NCBI GenBank assembly: GCA_021404945.1
Contig: QWHO01000043.1
Location: 1-35,555 of the forward strand
Source of the DNA: a bacterium CPR1
GTDB taxonomy: Bacteria; Vulcanimicrobiota; Xenobia; Xenobiales; QWHO01
DNA length: 35,555 bases
Reading direction: 5' to 3'
Shown: positions 15,959-22,619 of the stretch, one piece after another
Position numbering within the stretch: position 1 is the first letter of the stretch
How the letters are laid out: every line of letters starts with the position of its first letter
The notes under the pieces: generated by a model
The model's input: the letters and a program-made list of their open reading frames with translations, nothing else
The model's database searches: none
Told to the model about the DNA's origin: nothing
Program-made: the position numbers and the translations under genes

Positions 15959-17230
15959 ATGATGATCCCCCTGCTTCAGACCACCAACCTCGCCGCCCCC
16001 ACCCCCCGGGCTTCCAACGGCACTCCGCAGCCCCCTGTCTTCGCACCTCCGGTTGAGGTCTTTTCGCCCTCCGAGCAGACCATCAAGGCACGCAGCGGCC
16101 TCTCGGCCACCGTGCGCCAGGACCAGATGGGAGTGGCCATTAAGGCCACCCTGCCGGCCGGGGGGGGGCTCTTGCCGATGCCGGTGGTGCTCGAGGGCAC
16201 CCTGGGCGGGAGCTGGGCGGCTCGCACGGGCGAGGAGACGAGGCAGACCCAGGTGGGTAGTGACGGCCGGGTCTACGTGCAACTCGAGCCGGGCTCGCCG
16301 GCGGTGGTCTTCGACCCGCGAAACCTTGATTTCGGGCTCTCGGGGGGCTGCACGCCCACTCAGGCGGGTTGGAGCCGCGGATTGATGGAGCTGCTCGACC
16401 AGAACGGCGTGCGCCGCTACATTTTCAACGAGGAGATGGAGCATGGGCCCCCGGGCGTGGTGCGCAACGAATACACCGAGGTGCGCTGGGACGGCAAGCA
16501 ACTTACCGCCAACCGGGTCATCCGCACTCAGGGCCAGGCCCAGGATGAGGCCGGAGGGCAGCTGATGAGCGGTCTGAAGACCTATATCCACGGGAGCGAC
16601 AACCAGGACATCCAGCTCGGTGTGCAGGGCAATGCGGACAACTCGTTGACCATCACGCCTCCAGGGTTGGGCCAACTGGCCAGCAAGAACGCCGTGCGCC
16701 TGCTGTTCGGCGACGTGGTCACTCCCTATATGCAGCACCAGAAGAATCAGAGCTACGCGGGCACTTTCATGCCCCTGTCGGCACTGCCTGCCGGCACCCT
16801 CTTTCCGGCCCTGGTGGGCGGCCTGCAGGCTCCCCCGCGAGCTCCGATCCAGGCTCCTCCGCCCCTTCCGCCAGCTCCCCCGGCCTCGCAGAATCAGGGA
16901 TTGATGGAGCAGCTCGGCTTCGGAGGCAACGATCAGCAACCGGGCTCCTTCGTGGACCAGCTGGGCCTGGACGGCCTGTTCGGCCAGCGCCCCCAGCCCG
17001 CCCCGCCGGGCCCGCCGCCTCAGGCTCCGGTCAGTTTCGGGCAAGCCGCCCCCTCGCCAGCTCAGCCGCCCCCGGTTCAGTTCGGCCCTGCGGCTCAGGC
17101 CGACCCGCTTCAGGCTCTGCGCCAGCGTTACCCTCAGGCCAGCGAGGCAAAGTTGCAGGCGGCCTGGACTCTGGCTGACGGCAACCCCCAGAAGGCCGAG
17201 CAACTGCTGCTTCAGCTGGGCATTCGCTGA
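15959..17230 (+). CDS. Hypothetical protein with proline-rich linker and UBA/CUE-like C-terminus
   Basis: This is about 423 residues from the first of two adjacent ATG codons (15959, 15962), with GGAGG 12 nt upstream. Residues about 30-260 look like a beta-rich globular domain. Residues about 280-375 are a disordered Pro/Gln/Ala linker with many PP and PPP runs. The last about 40 residues, DPLQALRQRYPQASEAKL then NPQKAEQLLLQLGIR, have the spacing of a three-helix UBA/CUE fold (hydrophobic-x-YP, then helix, then Gly-Asn-x-x-x-A-x-x-LL). I do not recognise the globular domain. No signal peptide is evident. It is not overlapped with yvcK (66-nt gap) and converges with the permease genes. The UBA/CUE idea rests on pattern only. 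Confidence 0.75.
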   Translation: MMIPLLQTTNLAAPTPRASNGTPQPPVFAPPVEVFSPSEQTIKARSGLSATVRQDQMGVAIKATLPAGGGLLPMPVVLEGTLGGSWAARTGEETRQTQVGSDGRVYVQLEPGSPAVVFDPRNLDFGLSGGCTPTQAGWSRGLMELLDQNGVRRYIFNEEMEHGPPGVVRNEYTEVRWDGKQLTANRVIRTQGQAQDEAGGQLMSGLKTYIHGSDNQDIQLGVQGNADNSLTITPPGLGQLASKNAVRLLFGDVVTPYMQHQKNQSYAGTFMPLSALPAGTLFPALVGGLQAPPRAPIQAPPPLPPAPPASQNQGLMEQLGFGGNDQQPGSFVDQLGLDGLFGQRPQPAPPGPPPQAPVSFGQAAPSPAQPPPVQFGPAAQADPLQALRQRYPQASEAKLQAAWTLADGNPQKAEQLLLQLGIR

Positions 17231-17287
17231 GCCTCGGAGGAGCCAGCGCGATGGCTGGGGCTCGCTCCCTTATCGAGGGCGGGAGGG

Positions 17288-18169
17288 TCAACGCTCAAAG
17301 GCCACCCCCAGCGCGGCGGGCTCGCTGCGGCGGCGGGGGGTGAAGGCCATCACGGCAATGGTCAAGAGGTAGGGCAGCATCAGCGCCAGCTCCGAGGGGA
17401 TGCTCAGGCGGGCCATCTGGATCCAGAGCTGCAGCGAGCTGACGCTGGCGAAGAGCAACACCCCGCCCAGCACTCCCCAGGGATTCCAGCGCCCGAAGTA
17501 GACCAGAGCCACGGCGATGAAGCCCCGGCCGGCGATCATGTCCTCTTGGAAAAGGTTCAGGTTGGCGATGGAGAGCGAGGCGCCCGCCAGCCCTCCCAGC
17601 ATGCCCGCGATGGCCACCGCCAGGGCTCGGGTGCGGGTTACCGAGATGCCCAGCGCATCAGCAGCCTGGGGGTTCTGGCCCACCGCTTTGACGTGCAGGC
17701 CGAATCGAGTGCGGTCCAGCAGCAGCGCCGTGAGCGGCACCAGTGCGAAGGCCAGATAGGTCAGCAGGTTGTGGCCCGAGAGCACTGGGCCCAGCCAGCG
17801 GAGCTCGAGGGCGGGGAAGCCATCCACGGTGCGCGCTCCGCCCGAGGTCAACCGATAGAGCACTCCGGCCAGGCCCAGCCCGAAGAGATAAAGACCGATG
17901 CCGCTGATGCCTTGCTCTCCCTTGAAGACCACGCTGACTACAATCAAGAGGAATGCCATGGCCAGTCCGGCAGCCAGGGCCGCCAGGAGACCCAGTCCCA
18001 GACTGCCCGTGCGGACCACGGTCAGGAAGGCGGCCAGCGCTCCCATCAGCATGGTGCCCTCCAGTCCCAGATTCAGCACACCCGAGCGTTGACCCAGCGT
18101 CTCTCCCATGGAGGCATACAGGTAGGGCGTGGCCAGATGGATGGTGGAGAAGAGAAAGCTTTCAAACAC
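17288..18169 (-). CDS. BMP/nucleoside-type ABC transporter permease (YufQ/NupC-like)
   Basis: This 293-residue multi-pass permease of the branched-chain/BMP superfamily has about eight to nine hydrophobic segments. The family hallmarks are SMGETLGQRSGVLNLGLEGTMLMGAL near the N-terminus and GRGFIAVALVYFGRWNPWGVLGG near residue 215. This form pairs with a larger permease and with an RbsA-like ATPase plus a BmpA lipoprotein to import nucleosides. Its start overlaps the end of the larger permease by 8 nt. Neither ATPase nor binding protein is in the window. Short gap (57 nt) to the convergent hypothetical. Confidence 0.92.
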   Translation of the reverse strand: MFESFLFSTIHLATPYLYASMGETLGQRSGVLNLGLEGTMLMGALAAFLTVVRTGSLGLGLLAALAAGLAMAFLLIVVSVVFKGEQGISGIGLYLFGLGLAGVLYRLTSGGARTVDGFPALELRWLGPVLSGHNLLTYLAFALVPLTALLLDRTRFGLHVKAVGQNPQAADALGISVTRTRALAVAIAGMLGGLAGASLSIANLNLFQEDMIAGRGFIAVALVYFGRWNPWGVLGGVLLFASVSSLQLWIQMARLSIPSELALMLPYLLTIAVMAFTPRRRSEPAALGVAFER

Positions 18170-19193
18170 CGCGGCGCCTCCGTTCCCAGGCTTCGGCGCT
18201 GACCAGCAAGCAGAGGATCAGTCCCTGCAGGGCGATGGCCAGTGAGGCCGGTACCTGCATGGTGCGCTGCATCTTGTCGGCCCCCACCAGCAAGGCGGCA
18301 AAGAGAGTCCCGGCAGGCAGCAGCCAGCGCGGGTCGAGGCGTCCGAGCAAGGCGGCCACGATACCGGCAAAACCGGCTCCTCCCGTCATCCCTTCCAGAG
18401 AGCGGTGGTGCAGGCCGGTCACCTCGACGATTCCGGCCAGGCCAGCCAGGGCCCCGGAGACCACCATGGCCAGCACCAGGCGATTTTCCACTCCGATCCC
18501 GGCGTAGCGGGCCGCCAGGGGGCTCAGGCCCACGGCCCGCAGCTCGAAGCCCAGCGTAGTCCTCCGCAGCAGAAAGTAGACCGCTCCCGCCAGCAGCGGC
18601 AAGAGCAAGAGACCGGCGTGCAGGGTGGTGCGCGGGATCAGGCGGGGCAACCAGATCTGGGCCGGCAGGGCGGCGCTCTGGGGAATGCGGGTGCCGGCCG
18701 CGATCTCGGCCGGGTCGAGCATCGGTCCGCTGAGCAGGAAGTTCATGAGCTGCAGGGCTACCTGGTTGAGCATGACCGTGCTCAAGATCTCGTTCACCCC
18801 GAAGCGGGCCTTGAGCGAGCCCGCCAGCCCTGCCCAGAGTGCTCCTGCGGTGACCCCGGCGGCCAGCACCATGGGCAGCAGGATCGGCCCGGGGAGGGCA
18901 GGCAGGGCCAGGCCCAGGGCGGTTCCCGCCAGGGCCCCCACGAGCATCTGTCCTTCGGCACCGATATTGAAAATGCGGGCCTGGAAGGCTACGATGGTGC
19001 CCAGCCCGACCAGCACCAGGGGGATCGATTTGGAGAGGGTCTGGGCCAGCCCTTTCAAGCTCCCCAGGCTGCCCGCGACCATAGCCTCATAGGCCTGGCA
19101 GGGATTGACTCCCAGAGCGGCCAGCAGAAGGCCTCCCAGGAGGAAAGAGCCGGTCAGGGCTACCAGGGCGGGTAGGAAATCGAGACGTTTCAC
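18162..19193 (-). CDS. BMP/nucleoside-type ABC transporter permease (YufP/NupB-like)
   Basis: This 343-residue multi-pass permease is the larger partner. Landmarks are the N-terminal membrane helix, GLGTIVAFQARIFNIGAEGQMLVGAL, a central loop FGVNEILSTVMLNQVALQLMNFLL, and GGAGFAGIVAALLGRLDP. The start is GTG at 19193 with a close GAGGGG ribosome binding site. In most genomes the order is BmpA, ATPase, this permease, then the smaller permease. Here the gene upstream is the divergent mreB, so the ATPase must be elsewhere or lost. Substrate is probably a nucleoside, by family. Confidence 0.92.
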   Translation of the reverse strand: MKRLDFLPALVALTGSFLLGGLLLAALGVNPCQAYEAMVAGSLGSLKGLAQTLSKSIPLVLVGLGTIVAFQARIFNIGAEGQMLVGALAGTALGLALPALPGPILLPMVLAAGVTAGALWAGLAGSLKARFGVNEILSTVMLNQVALQLMNFLLSGPMLDPAEIAAGTRIPQSAALPAQIWLPRLIPRTTLHAGLLLLPLLAGAVYFLLRRTTLGFELRAVGLSPLAARYAGIGVENRLVLAMVVSGALAGLAGIVEVTGLHHRSLEGMTGGAGFAGIVAALLGRLDPRWLLPAGTLFAALLVGADKMQRTMQVPASLAIALQGLILCLLVSAEAWERRRRGV

Positions 19194-19480
19194 CCCCTCT
19201 TCTTAACTCAGCCTGTCAAGGCTGCGCTGAAGGGGGAAACTCGGCTGTGGCTCACCTCTGAGCAGCGATTCACCGGTAAGGAAATTGAGACAGCTCGTTT
19301 GATCACAGGTTCCTGGGGCCCGCTGAGCCCAAAAGAACCCACTGTTCCCACCCCGGAGGAGGAGTCCTGCCTTGCTTGAGGAATTTTCTTCCTCGAACAC
19401 ACATTCGTGCTCAACCGGCGGCGCACGGCTCCGACTCGCAACCAGTCGGCTTCGTGCTCGATGAGGGATGGGGAGGAACG
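19194..19480. other. Divergent intergenic region before the mre cluster, with two small hairpins
   Basis: 287 nt lie between the permease start and the first mre gene. A perfect 6-bp hairpin with a four-base loop (CAGCCT-GTCA-AGGCTG, 19207-19222) sits just upstream of the permease start. A second hairpin at 19376-19396 has GAGGAA / TTCCTC around a TTTTC loop. Neither is followed by a T-run in either direction, so I do not call terminators. No clear promoter hexamers seen. An in-frame extension of mreB into this stretch exists but has no homology-like sequence. Confidence 0.4.
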
Positions 19481-20437
19481 ATGCGGATCGGTCTGGACCT
19501 TGGCACTTCCACCGTGCGGCTGGTGGAGGGCCGCAAACTGGCCGTGCTGGCTCAGCCAAACCTGCTGTTGCAGGATCAGCACTTTCCCGATGTGCTGGCG
19601 GGAGGCGAGACGGCCCGTAAGATGGTGGGGCGCACCGCTCTGCACTGGAGCGAGTGTCGCCCGGTGGTGCGCAGTCGGCTGGGCTCGCCCCAGGCAGCCC
19701 GACTGCTGATCAAGCCCATGATGGAGCAGGCCGGAGGCTGGCGTCGCTTCGGACGGCCCCGGGTGATGGTGGCCACACCTCTCTCCTCCAGTCCCACCGA
19801 GCGCCAGGCGGTGGCCGACCTGCTGCGCCAGATGGGCATCAAGGACGTGGAAGGGGTGGCGACCCCTCTGGCGGCCGCCCTGGGCGCGGTGGCGGCGGGT
19901 CACGAGCCGCCGCCGCTGGTGCTGGTGATGGGAGCCAGCGTCACCGAAGTGGCCCTGGTTTCGCGAGGGCTGGTGGTCTCTGACTTCCTGCAACTGGGTG
20001 GCCAGACGCTGGATCAGGCGCTGGTGGTGCACCTTCGTCGCGAGCATGGTCTGGAGGTAAGCCTGGAGGCGGCTGAGGAGGTGAAGCGGTCGGTCGGCTC
20101 GGCTGACCCGGCCCACGACGGCCTGACCTGCCGGGTCTACGGGCGCGAGCTGGAGAGCCGGCTGCCCCACTCGGTGGTGCTGACCGGTGAGCAAGTGCGC
20201 GCCGTGCTGGCCCCACCCTTGAGTGAGGTTCTGCGCCTGGTGCGAGAGGTGCTCGACCGGACTCCGCCAGCGATGAGCACCGACGTGCTCCAACGCGGGC
20301 TGACCCTGACCGGCGGGGCGGCCCAGCTCATCGGACTGGACAGCTATCTGGCCCGCGAGACCGGCCTGCCCGTGCAGCTGGCCGAAGAACCGGAAAATGC
20401 GGTAGTGCGAGGCACTCTGGGAGAATTTGCAGCATGA
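19481..20437 (+). CDS. MreB-like actin-family protein, divergent (MreB1)
   Basis: This is 318 residues from the ATG at 19481, which has GGGAGG just upstream and gives the family N-terminus MRIGLDLGTSTVRL. It keeps the phosphate-1 loop DLGTST (Asp6), the MD-x-A-like LDQALV region, AAEEVKRSVGSA, RVYGRELESRLPHSVVLTGEQV, and the adenosine motif LTLTGGAAQLIGL. The phosphate-2 motif, usually DIGGGTTE, reads VMGASVTE: the Asp and two glycines are lost. That suggests weak or no ATP hydrolysis. The DGVI-like region (ADFE) is also poorly kept. It begins a tight operon whose next start overlaps its stop (ATGA). It could be a regulatory or structural paralogue beside a canonical MreB elsewhere. Confidence 0.85.
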   Translation: MRIGLDLGTSTVRLVEGRKLAVLAQPNLLLQDQHFPDVLAGGETARKMVGRTALHWSECRPVVRSRLGSPQAARLLIKPMMEQAGGWRRFGRPRVMVATPLSSSPTERQAVADLLRQMGIKDVEGVATPLAAALGAVAAGHEPPPLVLVMGASVTEVALVSRGLVVSDFLQLGGQTLDQALVVHLRREHGLEVSLEAAEEVKRSVGSADPAHDGLTCRVYGRELESRLPHSVVLTGEQVRAVLAPPLSEVLRLVREVLDRTPPAMSTDVLQRGLTLTGGAAQLIGLDSYLARETGLPVQLAEEPENAVVRGTLGEFAA

Positions 20438-21219
20438 TCGCCTCTGAGAGCATTGAGCTTCCCCTGGCCCGAGCGGCCACGGCATCCTCGGCCAGCTGGC
20501 TGGAATCGGTCAGCCATCATTATGGAGCCGTGAAGGTGGACGCCGGCATTCTGCTGGGCAGCACCCGGGTGCACATCGAAACGCGCGGCAAGGCGGTCGT
20601 GCAACCCAGCCGGGTGGCAGTGGATCCCCGAGGCAAGGTGCTGGCCGTGGGCGAGGTGGCCGAGCGGATGGAAGGCCGCGAGCCCACCGAGGTGCGCGTG
20701 CTGCACCCGGTGCGCGAAGGGGCCGTGGTGGAGCCCGAGCTGGCCCGCCAGCTGGTCTCTCGCCTGCTCAGTCCGGGTGCCCATCTGGCTGCCGCAATTG
20801 CAGGCGATCTCTCGGCTGTGGAGCGGGCCGCCCTGCAAAGCGTCCTTCTGTCCGCCGGAGCCCGCCAGGTCTACCAGGTCGACCAGGCCGTGCTGGCCTC
20901 GGTTGGGGCCGGCCAGCGCCTGCTGCAGCCGGAGGCTTGCCTGGTCGTTCATCTGGGCTGTGAGACGACCGAGATGGCCGTGTTCGCGCTGGGCAGCCGC
21001 CTGTGGGGAACCACTCTGCGCTGGGGCACCAGCCACATGGACTGGAAGCCGAAGGCTCGCTGGAGGTCAGCGGCCAGGGCCTGGAGGATGGTCAGCCCGC
21101 CCCGCTCACCCTGCAGGCCGAGGAGGTCTGCTCGGTGCTGCGCCCCTTCCTCGAGCGGCTGTCCGAGCAGCTGTGCCAGGTGCTGGCCCAGGTCAGCCCG
21201 GAAGCGCTGGGAGATCTGA
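20434..21219 (+). CDS. Second MreB-like protein, N-terminal part (frame broken near 21043)
   Basis: Residues 1 to about 203 (to 21042) align by eye with MreB: GILLGSTRVHIETRGKAVVQPS at phosphate-1, VLAVGEVAERMEGREPTEV, LHPVREGAVVEPELARQL, SAVERAALQSVLLSAGARQVYQVDQAVLASVGAG, and LGCETTEMAVFAL at phosphate-2, ending WGTSHMD. After that the frame turns into arginine-rich nonsense and stops at 21219. The rest of the MreB domain is in the -1 frame (see next feature). About 30-40 residues expected between the two parts, the helix with A-E-x-x-K, are missing. The break is therefore an internal deletion with a frame change. Both nucleotide-site aspartates are replaced (Leu at phosphate-1, His at phosphate-2), so this copy is unlikely to be a normal ATPase. 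Confidence 0.75.
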   Translation: MIASESIELPLARAATASSASWLESVSHHYGAVKVDAGILLGSTRVHIETRGKAVVQPSRVAVDPRGKVLAVGEVAERMEGREPTEVRVLHPVREGAVVEPELARQLVSRLLSPGAHLAAAIAGDLSAVERAALQSVLLSAGARQVYQVDQAVLASVGAGQRLLQPEACLVVHLGCETTEMAVFALGSRLWGTTLRWGTSHMDWKPKARWRSAARAWRMVSPPRSPCRPRRSARCCAPSSSGCPSSCARCWPRSARKRWEI

Positions 21220-22202
21220 TCGCCGGCGGCGGGACGCTGACCGGGCCGGGGGCTCGTCTCAAAGGACTGGGCCTCTTCCTCAGCCAGCGCTCGCGGTTGC
21301 GGCTGGTGCCGGCCGACAGTCCGGGCGAAGCGGTCGCCCGCGGCCTGGGCGAGCTGCTCCGCCACAAGGCACTGCGCCAGGTGTTGCTGGCCCGGCGCGA
21401 AGAGCGGCCCACCGTCAGGTCGTCCCGCTCGGGCTGGCTGGTGGCGGGCCTGGCCCTGGCCACCTCGGCCCTGCTGACGGTGGGCTATCTGGGCGAGCTG
21501 AGGGCCGGGCAGGCCAATCCGGTGGAGAAGGCGCTGGGCCAGGTGCTCGATCCGGCCGTGGCCCGGGCCAGCGATCTGGTGGAGCCGGCCAGCCTGGAGC
21601 AAGACCGCACGGCCGCGGTGCTGAGCGAGAAGGATCGTCAGATTCGCGAGCTGGCCTCGCAGAACCAGCGCCTGGAGGGGCTGCTCAAGGCTCGCAACGA
21701 GCTCTCTACGGCCCGGCCAGTAGCGGCCCGAGTGGTGGCTCGCGACCCGGGCGGCTGGATGTCTTTTTGCACCCTGGACGTTGGCTCGCGCGATGGCATT
21801 CGGGTGGGCAACCCGGTCACAACTGCCGAAGGGCTGGTGGGCCAGGTCACCGAGGTTCGCCCGGACACCTGTCGGGTACGCTTGCTGACCGACTCGCGCG
21901 CCGTCGCTGCGGGACGAGTGAGCCAGCGCAAAGCCTCGGGCGTGCTGCAGGGGGTGGGAGCCAGCCATCTCGAGCTGCGCTACCTTGACCCGGATGCCCG
22001 CGTGAAGAATGGTGACCTGGTGGTCACCAGCGGCCAGGACGGACAGTTCCCTGAAGGGCTCAAGGTGGGCCGCGTGCAGTCGGTGCGGCTGGTTTCTGAG
22101 TCGAACTATCAAGCCGCCCTGGTCGCCCCGCTGGCCCCCCTGGACAGCATGCGCACGGTGCTGGTGCTTCAGACCGGCGCTCGCTCCGTCAGCCTGCGAT
22201 GA
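21003..22202 (+). CDS. mreC: MreB C-terminal segment in one frame with MreC (MreB-MreC fusion)
   Basis: This open frame contains, in order: the last part of an MreB domain (GSLEVSGQGLEDG, LTLQAEEVCSVLRPFLERL, LIAGGGTLTGPGARLKGLG; residues about 17-120), a basic linker, one membrane helix (WLVAGLALATSALLTVGYLG, about 145-164), a coiled coil (LSEKDRQIRELASQNQRLEGLLKA), and the two beta domains of MreC (GWMSFCTLDVGSRDGIRVGNPV to GLKVGRVQSVRLV). No stop codon separates MreB from MreC. The MreB part needs the upstream frame for its N-terminus. Internal GTG/TTG codons at 21381 and 21384 could start a stand-alone MreC, with AAGG about 11 nt upstream. MreC links the cytoplasmic filament to PBP2 in the periplasm, so the fusion topology is sensible. 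Stop overlaps mreD start. Confidence 0.8.
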   Translation: MGNHSALGHQPHGLEAEGSLEVSGQGLEDGQPAPLTLQAEEVCSVLRPFLERLSEQLCQVLAQVSPEALGDLIAGGGTLTGPGARLKGLGLFLSQRSRLRLVPADSPGEAVARGLGELLRHKALRQVLLARREERPTVRSSRSGWLVAGLALATSALLTVGYLGELRAGQANPVEKALGQVLDPAVARASDLVEPASLEQDRTAAVLSEKDRQIRELASQNQRLEGLLKARNELSTARPVAARVVARDPGGWMSFCTLDVGSRDGIRVGNPVTTAEGLVGQVTEVRPDTCRVRLLTDSRAVAAGRVSQRKASGVLQGVGASHLELRYLDPDARVKNGDLVVTSGQDGQFPEGLKVGRVQSVRLVSESNYQAALVAPLAPLDSMRTVLVLQTGARSVSLR

Positions 22203-22618
22203 AGTGGTGGCTCGCCCCTGCTCTGGTAGCTGCGGCCCTGATTCAGGGCGGCTGGGGCGTGCCCCTGGACCTGGTTTTGTTGCTCACGGTAGCGGCCGCC
22301 CGGCGCGGACTGGTGCCAGGCGGGACCCTCGTGGGCCTGCTCGGGGGTCTCTTGCTGGGGGCCGTTCGGGGGGCTGGCTCGGGTCCGCTCTCGGCTCTCT
22401 ACGTGGCCTGTGGGTGGCTGGCGGGAGCCTGGTTCGAGCGCGGCCTGGGCACCGGTCCGCGGGCCATGCTTCTGGGAGCCGGCCTCTTCAGCCTGGTGGT
22501 GGCCGGGGATGCGGTGCTGCGTCTGACACTGGGGCAGCCCCTGGAGCTGGCCCAGTATGCCAGCGCCTGGCGCATCCTGGTCCTGCAAGCCGTCTTGACC
22601 TGGTGGGTGGCAAGGTGA
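22199..22618 (+). CDS. mreD: Rod shape-determining protein MreD
   Basis: This 139-residue hydrophobic protein has about four to five membrane segments (LAPALVAAALIQGGWGVPLDLVLLL, GGTLVGLLGGLLLGAV, MLLGAGLFSLVVAGDAVL, ILVLQAVLTWWV). MreD is poorly conserved in sequence. The call rests on hydrophobicity, size (slightly short for the family at about 160) and its position exactly between mreC and the PBP2 gene. The start ATG overlaps the MreC stop (ATGA) and the PBP2 gene starts 1 nt after its stop. Confidence 0.85.
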   Translation: MKWWLAPALVAAALIQGGWGVPLDLVLLLTVAAARRGLVPGGTLVGLLGGLLLGAVRGAGSGPLSALYVACGWLAGAWFERGLGTGPRAMLLGAGLFSLVVAGDAVLRLTLGQPLELAQYASAWRILVLQAVLTWWVAR

Positions 22619-22619
22619 C

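Noticed and set aside
14516-17203. 895-residue minus-strand open frame
   Set aside because: It lies opposite yvcK and the following gene. The composition is shadow-like and it has no domain. The plus strand has the recognised YvcK motifs.
21030-21060. Programmed -1 frameshift joining the two MreB parts
   Set aside because: No slippery heptamer is visible, and 30-40 expected residues are missing, so simple slippage would not restore a normal MreB.
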